This document shows, piece by piece, positions 32,430 to 42,761 of a DNA stretch of 64,000 nt (position 1 is the first letter of the stretch; the number at the start of each line of letters is the position of its first letter). Origin of the DNA: Monomorium pharaonis. Taxonomy: Eukaryota; Arthropoda; Insecta; Hymenoptera; Formicidae. The stretch lies in contig NC_050467.1 of NCBI RefSeq assembly GCF_013373865.1, positions 31,224,890 through 31,288,889 on the forward strand, given 5' to 3'. The notes beneath the pieces are model-generated. The model was not told the origin of the DNA, did no database searches, and saw nothing but the letters and a program-made list of their open reading frames with translations. The position numbers and the translations under genes are program-made.

Positions 32430-34765
32430 AATAGAATAGAATAGAATTTATTGTTTCCCAAATGGGGTTACAAGGCGCTTTTTTTTTACACGGAGCGTTC
32501 CCGAACCGTTCACAAATACTTAAACCCTCTGCTCCCGAAACCGACCTGGCCATAAGCGACCCTTACATTCTGTTACCTCCCACTCCTCTCGCACGCCCCT
32601 TACCCCCCTACCCCCACCCCCTTCCTCCCCTTTTCCTCCACTCATCCCTTCTCTCTTCTCATTTCTTCTCTATTATTTTCTTCAACCTCTCTTCAAACCT
32701 CTCCTTCCTTTTTCCTTCTGGGACCTCTCCTCCTCCTCTTTTTCTCCTGACTTCCTCTGCTCTCCCTGCTTTACCTTCTCCATCTTCTTCAGGCTTTCTC
32801 TCCTTCTCTCCTTCCCTCCTGCTTCTCCTGCTTCTTTCTCACCACTCATCTCCCCTTCCACGTCTCTCTCCTTATCTCCTCCGTCTCTTCCTAGTAACAT
32901 AAAGCATAAGACATAAATTATCTCCTCCAGCTCCTCTCCCCTTTAATTCCCTTCCTCCTTTCCTTCTCCCTCGCCTATTTCCCACTTTTCTTTCCTTATA
33001 TTCCATACCCATTCTATCCCGTCCACCCACATGCTTCTATTCCCTACGTACACCTTCTTTCCCTTATTTCTCTCCTCTTTTGCCCTTTCTAACATCCTCC
33101 ACCTGATTTTCCTCTCCTCCATTGACAGATCCTCATCCAACCTTACATCCCAGCGACTCTTTATCTCCGCCCTCCTCTCTAGCAACCAGTCTCTATCCTC
33201 CTCTCTCACCACCTCCGTTATCACCACTATCGTCCCCCTTTCCCCCACTCTTTCTGACACTATCCCTAACTCCACCTCCCTTCCCGTTTCCCTCTTCATA
33301 ATCCCCTCTATTATCGCCTTTCTTTCTATCGCCCCCTTCCCCTCCACTCCCCTCCATATTATGTTTCTTCTTCTCACCTCCCTTACTCTTCTCTCCCTTT
33401 CCGCCCCCCTCACCCTTTCCCACCCCTCTCTCTCTGCTCTCTCCCTCATCCTCCTTTCCATTTCCCTTTCCACCCTTTTCCATGCCTCTATCCCCCTCCC
33501 CCTTTTACCATCACCGTTCCCATTTCTCTCCCCCTCTTCCTCCTCCGCTCTCTCTGCGCTCTTCCTCTCCTCCCTGCCAGCTCCTCCTGCCTGTCCCTCC
33601 TTCACTTTCCTCCCCTCTTGGCTGCTTCCTTCCTCCTCGTCTCTCTCCTCGCCCCCTCGCCACTCCTTCTCTTCTTCTCTTCTCGACTCCTGCCACCAGC
33701 TCTCCTCGTCTCTGTCCTTCCGCCCCCTCCCCTCCTCTTCCCTCTTTTCTCTTCTCCTCTCGTTCTCGCCTTCCCCCATCCTCTCCTCCCTCTTCTCTCC
33801 ATCCAACTGTTCCTTTTTCCCTCTCCTACCCTCTCTCCTGTCGTCCTGTCCGATCCTCTTCTTCTCCCTCTCTCCTTCTTCGTCGCTGTCCCTTTGCGCT
33901 TCCTCTTTTCCACTGCCTCTTCCTCTCGCTTCCCGCATACTCCTCAGCTCCTCCCTCTCACCTGCTATCTCTTCTTCCCTTCTCAGACCTTCTCCTTCCA
34001 GCGCCTCTAACCTCTCTTCCAAGCCTCTTAGTCTCTCTCCGACTTCCCTCAGTCGCCTTGTCATTTCCCACCTCAATTTCTTCAACTCTCTTCCTAGCTC
34101 TTCCATTCTCTCTTCCTCCCTCGCTTCTCTCTTCTCACCACAATTTCTCTCCTCTGAATCCAGCACTTTCTCTCCCTACGCACTTTCTCTTTATCTTCTT
34201 ACTGTAATGTTCTTTCGCCTCCTGTGTCGAAATCACACTGTCGACATGTGCCATCGATGGACCACGTGTGCGGAAATCCGCGTTCCCAAACACGCTACCA
34301 TCCTGCCCTAGCACTCTTGCCAACTTAACTCTGTCCCCATATTGCCATTCCCTTCCTTCCACCAGATGACGTTCCTCTTCTCTCTTCGCGCTCACACCAC
34401 CGCATCTCCGCGCGCACCGCCATCTGCCCTCCGTCCTTCCCCTTCTCCTCTCCATCGAAACTCTCCTCTACGTCACATCTCTCCAGCGCCCTCTCTCTGA
34501 CCTCTTCTTCTCGTTCCTGCCTCCATCTTCCCCGCTTTCTTCTCTCGCTACTCCGATGCTTTCCCCGACTTCTCCATCCTAATATCTTCTCACCTCCATC
34601 TTCCTTTCACTTCCCTCCAATTACCCGTTTATTTCCCGAACTTCTCTTCCCGATTTTCCACTTCTTTCTCTCCTCTCTCTTACATTACACCCTCACAACA
34701 CTATTCACTCCGGAGCTCTCTGTGCCACCTCTACTCTTAACCACGCCATCTTCCAATCTCTATTC
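32430..34765 (-). mobile_element. ORF1-only LINE derivative (right arm copy)
   Basis: Mirror of 24126-26461 with the same TTCTA tail and the same 10-bp duplications, now GTCCTTACTG on the + strand. Differences from the left copy are few; in coding terms I noticed Asn/Asp, Val/Ile, Glu/Gly and Met/Val replacements. It was copied with the arm and is not an independent insertion. Confidence 0.8.
32943..34166 (-). CDS. LINE ORF1-type protein, right arm copy
   Basis: Same 407-codon frame as 24725-25948, with about two amino-acid changes (near residues 3 and 67). The C-terminal motifs RRRNIIWRG and LDEDLSMEERKIRW are unchanged. The Ser/Leu/Pro frame on the opposite strand (33031-34311) is its shadow. 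Confidence 0.75.
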   Translation of the reverse strand: MLDSEERNCGEKREAREEERMEELGRELKKLRWEMTRRLREVGERLRGLEERLEALEGEGLRREEEIAGEREELRSMREARGRGSGKEEAQRDSDEEGEREKKRIGQDDRREGRRGKKEQLDGEKREERMGEGENERRREKREEEGRGRKDRDEESWWQESRREEEKEWRGGEERDEEEGSSQEGRKVKEGQAGGAGREERKSAERAEEEEGERNGNGDGKRGRGIEAWKRVEREMERRMRERAEREGWERVRGAERERRVREVRRRNIIWRGVEGKGAIERKAIIEGIMKRETGREVELGIVSERVGERGTIVVITEVVREEDRDWLLERRAEIKSRWDVRLDEDLSMEERKIRWRMLERAKEERNKGKKVYVGNRSMWVDGIEWVWNIRKEKWEIGEGEGKEEGN

Positions 34766-36145
34766 GTCCTTACTGTTAGATCTCTAAATTTAGATCAATT
34801 ATATTAGCGAATTACTCAACTGTTGTGTTTTCTGAACGTAGCCAATGACGAGAGATAATCATCTCATAAAAAATAAAAGTATTTTTTCCTGATGAAAAAA
34901 ATAATAAAATAACGTAGTATAAAATTAACATTATTTTTTGAAATAAAAAAATATATAAATATATTTTGTAAAAAATATATAGTTTTATAATTGTAGTAAT
35001 AGCATTTTTGCACAAAAACTATATGTAATATAAATAATTATTAAAATTTATTAAACTAAACAAAAATTGTTGAAATTTATAAAATTTGATTCATTAGATG
35101 TTGATTAAAATATATGTTGTAAAATATTAATTATAAGAAAGTATTTTTCTAATGGTTATTGATTAAAAAACAAAGTAATTTCTTATTTACAATATACGCA
35201 ATATATGTATAAAATTAATGGACAAAATTTTTATTGAAAAATATTACTACTAATTTTTAAAGAATTTTTCAATTAAAATTTTATTTTTGCTTTAAAAAAA
35301 AAGTTTATTCCTAATCCCTCCAATTAGAGTATTTCACGTCCAGTTTGATTTTCATCATGTTAATAGCTTCAAAAAAATTCACAAAAGTGTTTATAATCTC
35401 TTTATACCTTCGATTAAAAATCAATGTAAAAAAACTTGAAAATTATTTATTTTAATATTTTTATAACAAATATTCTTTTGGAGGTAACGATCGTCAAAAA
35501 AGGGAAAAGGCATAAATGACTCTGGTTGAATGAATTAGGGTTTAAAATATTGCATTATTTTATCCTATAAAAATATACTATTTAATAGAAAGGTTTTTTA
35601 ACAAAATATTTTCTGATAAAGTAAAAAAATTATCTGTATTTTGTTTATTGCATTATTATTTTTATAAAATTGATTACAATTACAGGTAACATATTTGTTC
35701 CGCTAATTTCAGTAATTAACTATAGTAATTATTAATCTAGTATATATATACTACACATATATGTATATGAGTGTACGTATACATATGTGTACGTTTTTTA
35801 GCTTAACACTAGAATTATTAAGTTATTTTTTAACATTTTTTTATTTATAATGCTATTTTTATTTTAAAAAAGAAATATGTACACAATTATATTTTTAAAT
35901 ACATCATAATTAAAAGACACGACAGTGTCTCACGCCTAGGGCAGGAAGATTCGCAAGATCCATTAGAATTAAGTTGTTATTTTATTATGACATACATAAA
36001 TTAAATAACTGTATAAGTATATATGTATAATATACAATTTATATACAATAAGTGTAATAAATAATTTAATAGTACAAATTTCTAATCGTCGGTCTGTAAA
36101 TATGATTATAAGAGCGAGCGGAGAGTAACGCGAAAATCCGATAAT

Positions 36146-36415
36146 TACATGAGAACGAGCGAGAAAGTAATGAAAGCGAGCGAGACGACACAGAGTCTAA
36201 AGAGCGAGCGAAACAGTAATAGAAACGAGCGAGATAAGAATAACAGCACGAGAAAAAGGCTCGAAGCTCGAGCGACTCGAGGCTCGAGACTTTCCCCCAC
36301 TTTTCGTCTTGTATTTTTATCTCGCTCGTTCCTATTACCGTCTCGTTCGCGCTTCAGGCTCTCTTATTGTCGTCTCGCTCGCTCTTATTACCTTCTCGCT
36401 CACTCTCATACAGCT
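36146..36415. repeat. GAGCGAGAC-type subterminal array, right arm
   Basis: Mirror copy of 22476-22745, with the same order of motifs. Confidence 0.65.
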
Positions 36416-36629
36416 GTCGCTTTGTGTACATAGCACGGAACGCAACCTAAGAATTGAGCATATGAGTTATCCTTCGGATACTGGTTATAATTCATATCCA
36501 CGTCGTTAATGTCCTGAGGGCGCTCACCGGCCAAAACCGACTCGCAACGTCGCTCTAGCGTTTCGCTGATGTGCGCTACCCCTTCTCCTGCCACATCTAT
36601 GTGGCAAAACTCTGAAATGTGCAACACTG

Positions 36630-36763
36630 GGCTACCGTCGCACAGGACACGTATTCCAGTTTTTAGGTTATGTATCACTTATTTCACGAACGGTTCCCGC
36701 TTCCCTATAACTGTGTCTAATCTTTCTTTTTTTTTTCTGGTGCTGCTGCCGCTGCTGCTGAAT
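36630..36763 (+). repeat. Dispersed repeat 'R', right part after the giant hAT
   Basis: It starts with the TSD copy GGCTACCG, then matches 61697-61824 almost base for base (TCGCACAGGACACGTATTCC, then TTATTTCACGAACGGTTCCC, then GTGCTGCTGCCGCTGCTGCTG). It ends where a MITE begins. Confidence 0.8.
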
Positions 36764-36892
36764 ACCGGGCTGCGTTCCGTTTCAACGCATGATGCGCATA
36801 ATGCATTGTTCATCCTTGTTTAACGTTTGACAAACAACAAGGATGAACGATGCATCATGCGTATTATGCGTGAAACGGAACGCACCCCCGGT
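36764..36892. mobile_element. 129-bp foldback MITE
   Basis: The left arm ACCGGGCTGCGTTCCGTTTC and a right complement of the form ACCGGGGGTGCGTTCCGTTT extend with a few mismatches through GTTCATCCTTGTT to a short loop. It interrupts the R repeat. The duplication is unclear. Confidence 0.65.
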
Positions 36893-37103
36893 AAGAGGCC
36901 AAAATCCACAAAACTAGACAGGATAATGTTGGCAACGCTTAAAATCTCTAGGATCCATAAATTTATTTTTTGAGGGTTTCAGCACTGTTGAAGCGTAAGA
37001 GTGTGCACAGAGTAGTACAGAGTGTGTACAGAAATAAAGTGTTGTGACAAGTGTAGTAAATAACCTTATTTTTTACAAATTATTTTATAAATTTTTGTTA
37101 TAT
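36893..37103. other. Non-coding
   Basis: No gene or clear repeat structure seen. Confidence 0.4.
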
Positions 37104-37488
37104 CCCAGATAGCACAAAATATTATCATAAATATTTATAAATATTTTACAAATTTATTTTCAAAACATATTTTTTAAAGATTATATAATTATTTTCATAA
37201 ACCATTTAGAAATGATACAAAAATTATTATCAACAATATATAGAATATATTTTTAAAATGTACTGAAAAATATTTATGGTATATAAACTTGAAATATTTT
37301 TTATATTCTTTGATAATAATGGTATAAATATTTATTTTAAATATTTTCATAAATGTGTATCATAATTTTTTTTATATCTGACAAACTCTGACATAAAAAT
37401 ATGTCAGACATCAAAATATTTATCATAAATATTTATTCTTCTTATAAATATTTTATAAATATTTTATAAATATTTTGTGCTATCTGGG
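37104..37488. mobile_element. 385-bp AT-rich MITE with CCCAGATAGCACAAAATAT ends
   Basis: The terminal repeats CCCAGATAGCACAAAATA and complement are flanked by AT dinucleotides on both sides (37102-37103, 37489-37490). The interior is made of ATAAATATTT words. It belongs to the CCCAG...CTGGG end group. Confidence 0.7.
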
Positions 37489-38302
37489 ATGTAATGTTTT
37501 TACCTGTACTGTATGATTGCAGATGGAAGAAGATGACGACAGGCCGAGGAAAAAGAAGAAAAAGGATATAATATTTGGTAGTTTTATTATAGACGAAGGT
37601 GAAATAGACAATAAAGTTGAGGATGATGATGAATAGGAGGAATATTTGTGTGCAAGACCAGACATTTACAGCTGTAAATAAGATGACTTATTAATTTTAT
37701 GTCACCAGTGGTAGGATTCATGTCACCTTCTCAGAATTATTTCCTCGGTGCATTCTAGCGGGTATGGTCTTTTGTTTTTATTCTACAATTATCTTATTAA
37801 TTTTTTTAAAGTTTATTTCTATACAAACCATTAATCGATCTTGCAGAGGCAGTTTCATACGACAGATACATATTCGTGACTCTCATGATGATCCTGCGCT
37901 CGCTGGACAACAAGCAATCATCCGAGGAATTTTTTGCTTTTATTTGAAACGTGTCATTCGTTGCTTAAACGGAATGTAACGTAAAAGAGATACGAATAAT
38001 TTTATTTAAATTCCTTTTTTTATTAATTGGTAAAACAACGTGTTAAACTATAATGATATCAATGATTATATTGATACCTGTAATTGGTTAAAAAAATATA
38101 ATAAAAAAATATCTTTTAAATCATTTATCATCGACAACTTGGGATAATTTGTACAATGTTATTAATAAATCAATATTATCATCGTCCTTGTTTTCTATGT
38201 CACTCCAAATTTCTTCAAGTTTCCTCTCTTTCTCTTTTAATTTCTTGTTCTCCCACCTTGTCCAAACCGTATCCAAAACGCAACTTAACCCAAAACAAAC
38301 GA
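37489..38302 (+). other. Decayed 5' part of a Harbinger transposase unit
   Basis: A short + frame near 37524 (MEEDDDRPRKKKKKDIIFG) follows an acceptor-like TGATTGCAG. Another protein-like patch is near 37850-37975. Neither can be joined confidently to the transposase segment that starts at about 38303. They are probably remains of the 5' exons or leader. Confidence 0.3.
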
Positions 38303-38416
38303 ATATTTAATTATAGATTAAGCAGGGCGCGAAGAAATGTTGAAAATGCATTTGGTATTCTTGCTAATAAATTTAGAGTTCTTTTAAATCCTATAGCACT
38401 CTCTGTAGAAAAAGTA

Positions 38417-39511
38417 CCCAGAGAACATTATGACGTCTTAAAGACGTCTAAAAGACGTCTTATATTTCTATAAGACGTCTTATAAAACTATCAGAAAGAC
38501 GTCTTTTAGACGACTTTAAGACGTCTTATGACCCGATTTAAGACGTTTTTAAGACGTCTAAAAGACGTCTAATTTTTTTTATTTATGACGTTTTTGAGAC
38601 GTCTTATATAAAAATTATTTTAGACATCCCTGGCAAAAAAATTTCTACAAAATTCTAAAAAACTACAAAAATTTACAAAAGTATTCCAATTCTGGCATTT
38701 TTTTGTAGTTTTTACAGAAAAATGCTAAATTTGAAACACACTTTTGTAAATTTTTGTAGTTTTTTAGAATTTTGTAGAAAATTTTTCCACCAAGGATTCC
38801 AAAAGCTAGGTTTATTATTTTTTATTTTTTATTATTTTAAACAAAATACTTTATATTTATATTTCATTATTTTTATTTTATTATTAAGATAAGTTTTTTA
38901 TAAATAAAAAATTTTATATTATATATTTGAATTTTATTTCATGTTTTCGTGATTGGAAATTACAGAATTTTACAGAGATACTGGATTCAGTCACATATTT
39001 TACAGCAACTTAAGCGCAACACTATTATCGTCCGGTTTATTAATTGTCAAAAACTGTTGTCAGAAATGTTGTCAGAAAGGTTAATTATTTCCAATAACAG
39101 CCTACACACGCGATACGTACGAGAGTTAAAAAGTTGTGTTGTATTAACGTATCCACACTCGGCTGCGTTACACAGCAAACCGGGACAAAACGTCCCAACA
39201 CACACGCGATACGTGCAAGAGTTCAAAAATTGATACGGGATAAGCACGTCGATCGACTTGATCGCATCACACGGCAGATTTGGTTATGTGCGTCATTCGA
39301 CGTCTTAAAAACGTCTTTCTCAGACGTCGTAAAGACGTCTAAATGGCGTCTCAAAGAATATGTCTTAAAAAGACGTATTTTAGACGTCTTAAGAGAGACG
39401 TCTAAAATAAGACGATTTTAAGACGTCATAAAGACGTCTTTTAATAAAGTCTCAAAGACGTCTCTTTTAAGACGTCTTAAAGATGTCTTTTAGACATGCA
39501 TGTTGTCTGGG
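38417..39511. mobile_element. 1.1-kb non-autonomous element rich in GACGTC repeats
   Basis: The ends CCCAGAGAACAT and ATGTTGTCTGGG lie within TA duplications (38415-38416, 39512-39513). Near both ends it holds dense arrays of AAGACGTCTTAAAGACGTC words. It is inserted in the Harbinger transposase frame. It contains a nested foldback at 38628-38795 and a direct repeat ACACGCGATACGT at about 39107 and 39203. No coding capacity. Confidence 0.75.
38628..38795. mobile_element. 168-bp foldback nested in the GACGTC element
   Basis: The left arm from 38628 (TTTCTACAAAATTCTAAAAA, then ACTACAAAAATTTACAAAAG) and the right complement ending 38795 pair over about 50 bp with few mismatches around a 60-bp centre. 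Confidence 0.65.
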
Positions 39512-39765
39512 TAGAGATTATAACATATGCATGTGTCCTTCTTCATAATTTTCTTTTGAGTAAAAGAATACAATATTATATCCCTTTTCAATATAGAACA
39601 GAAAATTTTGAAACATATGAGTCAGGGTTACACAGTGTGTGCCAACAAGGTGGAAATCGTTCATGTAATGCAGCTACAGAAATAAGAGACATGTTTACCA
39701 CATACTTTAATACAACTGGTAATGTCCCATGGCAGTATATTGCTGTGAACAGAGGAAACTGTTAA

Positions 39766-40262
39766 TTATATTTAAATAAATCTAATTTAAAACTACATTT
39801 TAATTTTTGCTTTTATTTAATAAAGAATGTTCTTATATACTAAAGAATTGTAAAATTACACATTTTGTTTATAAACATAAAATTATTTTGAATAGATATA
39901 AAATTATATTTTATAACATAAATATAAAATTTTGTAGAAGTTGTGAGAAAAATTTATTTTGTAATTGCACAGAAATTATGAAAGTTATATTTCTGACTAT
40001 AGTTACATAAGACTACTTCTATTTCTGACTATAGTCACATAAGACTAATTATATTTCTGACTATAGTTGAATACAGCATAATGTGGTACAACAGTATAAA
40101 TAACTATTTCTTATTTATTCATACATTGGAAAGAAAAATAACATAATGAGAAACAATATCTCCTCAAATAAAACTGAATGCATCTCTTCGATATTTGCAA
40201 TTAGTAATTCGTTCTGAAATCTTAATGTAATAACTGTAATTTACTTACATACCATTAGCCTT
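39766..40262. other. AT-rich intergenic DNA between convergent Harbinger genes
   Basis: No gene. A phrase TTTCTGACTATAGTTACATAAGACTA recurs in about 30-bp tandem form at 39990-40068 (three partial units). Confidence 0.45.
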
Positions 40263-40568
40263 GTTCGTTTTGTCTGTTCTGGGTCTACTCGGAGCAAACC
40301 CAAGCAAACCAACGCACTTTAAGGGCCGATTTCACCAACTCCGGTTACCTTAACCGGGCGGTTATTTCATTAGAATTGACCAATTGCATTTGTTAATTTT
40401 GCTTAATGACAAATACGATTGGTCAATTCCAATGAAATAACCGGCCGGTTAAGGTAACCGGACTTGGTGAAATCGGCCCTAATAGGTTGATTTCGATGAC
40501 GCCAACCTATTAGAGTGCGTTGGTCTGCTTGGGTTTGCTCCGAGTAGACCAGACCAGACAAAACAAAC
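40263..40568. mobile_element. MITE with GTTTTGTCTG ends, host of a second MITE
   Basis: Inverted arms of about 55 bp (TCTACTCGGAGCAAACCCAA, then ACCAACGCACT, and complements) surround a centre interrupted at 40323-40479. It lies between the Harbinger transposase remnant and its MADF gene. Confidence 0.7.
40323..40479. mobile_element. 157-bp MITE with GGGCCGATTTCACCAA ends and TAA duplication
   Basis: The arms GGGCCGATTTCACCAACTCC and CCGGTTACCTTAACCGG pair with the right side. The 3-bp duplication TAA lies at 40320-40322 and 40480-40482. Three-base TAA fits a Harbinger-type MITE; this is inference. Confidence 0.75.
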
Positions 40569-40851
40569 AATACCATAGTACGATACTCTTATAATGTACA
40601 TATATAATACTAACTTGAACGTATAATGCTAAACTAATTATAACTTTATAATATTAAATTTAGTACGTGGAACAAAATTTATATTTATAAGTTTGATGTA
40701 TTAATAAATTGCAAAGAATAAAATAGTAAGATAATTATTGGAGCTTACCTTATATATTTTGAAAACTAAGTTTTTATAATTTATTACTTATAAAATTAAA
40801 AATATAGTCTTGTTTTTATAAACTTTGTTAAAAAAAAATTAGATGCCTTAC

Positions 40852-42168
40852 TTACTCTACATTTTCAGTGCTAGCATTTATAACCGTTTGAATTAATGTA
40901 TTCATTACTTCTAATTTAAACTTTTCATTTTTAAACTGTTTTAATAATAATCCTATAAACGTCATACAAGCATCCACAGAATCTGATACATTATTGTTTT
41001 TGAATAATAAAGATTTATTTGCAGATGCATCAGTTGACTTTACGATTACGGGTTGTTTTAATGAATCTGCCAATGCTTCAATAGCTTCAGCATAAGCATT
41101 GTCAGTATTTGTACTTAATTTACGTTTTCTTGTGGTGTTGACTTGCGGTGGACGACGTATGTTATTACTTCCTGATGAAAACGCGATAGAAGATGCTGGA
41201 TTAATAGAAGGAGATGGACGAGGAATATTTGTAGAGATAGACGTTCTGTCATGAGTCTTAAATGTAGCAGTATGACTGTTTGATGAGAATTGATTATCGA
41301 CTGATGTAACTGATTCTGATGGTTTAAGAAATGAAGTTGTATGTGATTCAGTTATGGATTTATCAGTAGAATTCTCCATTAAATATTCTTCGTCTAACCA
41401 TTCTTCATTCAAAAGAGAAGAAACTTCTTTATAATCATTCATTTCAGATAGTTGTTCAGTTCTTGACAATTCTTCATTCTACAATACAATAAAAACACAT
41501 AATTGCGTATAAAATAATTATAATTAAAAAATACAAAATAAAATTCTATTAATTTAAATTATAAAAATAATTTATTTTATCCAATTTTCAATTTTAAAGA
41601 ATTAACAATTAAACTAATTTGATTAAATTTATAAATTACCTGATTTAAAATTAATGACTCTTCTACAAAATTTCTTTCTATAGAATTTCGACTTTTTCGA
41701 GGTTTAAAATAAGTTTCTAAATATTTTAGATTATTAAAGTACCACAGATTTGGTTCATATACCTGTGAATATATATATTAAAAGAATTAATTTTGAAAGA
41801 AAAAGCTATTAAAAAGTAAAACTATTAAAAAAAAATTAAAGTTGTAAACGCATAAATCAGAGGAGGAGGATAATGCTTTGTTTATATTTACATCATTAGT
41901 GCCAATTCAAGATTTCATCGACGATTTTATTTTTGCATTTTCGACGTTAAATTGAGTTCGCAAACTATGAAATTTTTGTGTACAATCGTTTTCTGTAGTT
42001 CCAGGTCGAAACATTGAAACAGCAGTACACACATTCTTTATTGCATTATTTCGAAGTTGTTTGTTATGATAATTTGGCGTATAAACAAGGTTCCTCTTTA
42101 TAAGCCTCTATAAGGCATAGTATAGCTTGTCTTGTCCATTTTTTCTTTTCGTTTCCGCACGTTGTCAT
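40852..42168 (-). pseudogene. MADF-like Harbinger accessory protein, three exons
   Basis: Minus-strand exons 42168-41892, 41762-41640 and 41478-40852 have GT/AG borders that keep phase. Exon 1 starts MTTCGNEKKKWTRQAILCLI (MADF helix 1) and contains FRPGTTENDCTQKFHSLRTQF. Exon 2 has VYEPNLWYFNNLKYL. Exon 3 (208 codons) has a Ser/Thr-rich linker, RKRK, and a C-terminal helix FIGLLLKQFKNEKFKLEVM that resembles a BESS-type tail. Lesions are one frameshift near 42085 (after EEPCLY) and a TGA near 41913 in the family's KS-G-IGTND segment. It is the partner gene of the transposase remnant at 38303-39765, in the same convergent layout as the intact element at 7164-13775. Confidence 0.8.
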
Positions 42169-42761
42169 ATTAAATGAACAATACTTATTTTTCTAATATA
42201 TATAAATAAAAGGTTATAAAAGGTTATAAATGTTGTATTTTTTATTAATAATTATAAAAATTATAATTTTATATATAATTATAAAAATGTTAATAATTAT
42301 TTATTATAAGTTATTAATAATACGTTATGAATAAGTTATTAATAAAGTTATAGTTATAAAATATTACATAAAAAAATATTTACAATACAACTGGTCCTTA
42401 TTGTTGTCTGCTTTTTATGAGTTTTTGTTATAACCCTTCTAAAGAAAATACGCGGAATCTTTCTTCACTTCTTATGTGTATACCACGAGTGCTCTTTAGT
42501 TAGCGACACAAATGCCTCTGCTAACGAGATTAAACTTGCATCAACTTGATCTACTTTGAATGCTCCACACCATAAAACATAATCAGCGAAGACTGCATCC
42601 TGATTGGCCCTCCCTATAAGCAAGCACAAAATTATGCAGGAAAAATAGCACTCGTTCTATCATGGAAATCCAGCAGACCAGCCAACACAGTAACCAGCAA
42701 GTATTTAAAATCCTGCAAGACAGTCAGCAAGATTGCCAACACAGGCGCGAGCAAGCGATCC
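42169..42761. other. Non-coding flank
   Basis: No convincing gene. The frame at 42662-42859 (Gln/His-rich, MEIQQTSQHSNQQ) reads into the adjacent palindrome and is likely chance. AT-rich up to 42400. Confidence 0.4.

Larger units (their letters stand above)
22262..36629. mobile_element. Giant palindromic hAT-type element (14,368 bp)
   Basis: The element starts CAGTGTTGCACATTTCAGAG and ends with the exact complement. It is flanked by 8-bp duplications GGCTGCCG (22254-22261) and GGCTACCG (36630-36637), one mismatch apart. Corresponding positions in the two halves add up to 58891 from the ends to the MITE at 28448. Inside that MITE the sum becomes 59051, exactly its 160-bp length including the TA duplication. 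Each arm is 6869 bp and contains the hAT 5' end, subterminal repeats, a MITE hosting an ORF1-only LINE, and a hAT transposase pseudogene pointing inward. A non-symmetric centre of about 470 bp lies at 29291-29760. A normal hAT 3' end is not present, so both termini are copies of the same end. Confidence 0.95.
29761..36629 (-). repeat. Right arm of the giant inverted repeat
   Basis: 6869 bp, reverse complement of the left arm without the private MITE. Its transposase copy keeps the true C-terminal end, which extends into the centre (to 29614). Confidence 0.93.
38303..39765 (+). pseudogene. Harbinger transposase C-terminal remnant split by a DNA element
   Basis: 38303-38416 encodes KRIFNYRLSRARRNVENAFG, with the catalytic Glu segment, and then LLNPIALSVEKV. 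39514-39765 continues in frame with EIITYACVLLHNFLL and ESGLHSVCQQGGNR, ending MFTTYFNTTGNVPWQYIAV and a stop. The interruption (38417-39511) duplicates TA inside the codon run and nothing else. The upstream catalytic exons are not recognisable. Comparison with 9870-10231 shows the same domain order (RIFNYRLSRARRMIES... then CVCLHNF). This is the transposase half of a decayed Harbinger whose MADF half is at 42168-40852. Confidence 0.82.

Noticed and set aside
22262..36629. Possibility that the palindrome is only an assembly mirror artefact
   Set aside because: An 8-bp duplication at the outer ends, an empty-site paralogue, a one-sided MITE with its own TA duplication, a unique centre and clustered differences all argue for real DNA. 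Only long reads can settle it fully.
38417..39511. Regular GACGTC repeats as a CRISPR-like array
   Set aside because: Repeats are short, palindromic, irregularly spaced and inside a DNA element of a eukaryote; there are no unique spacers of constant length.
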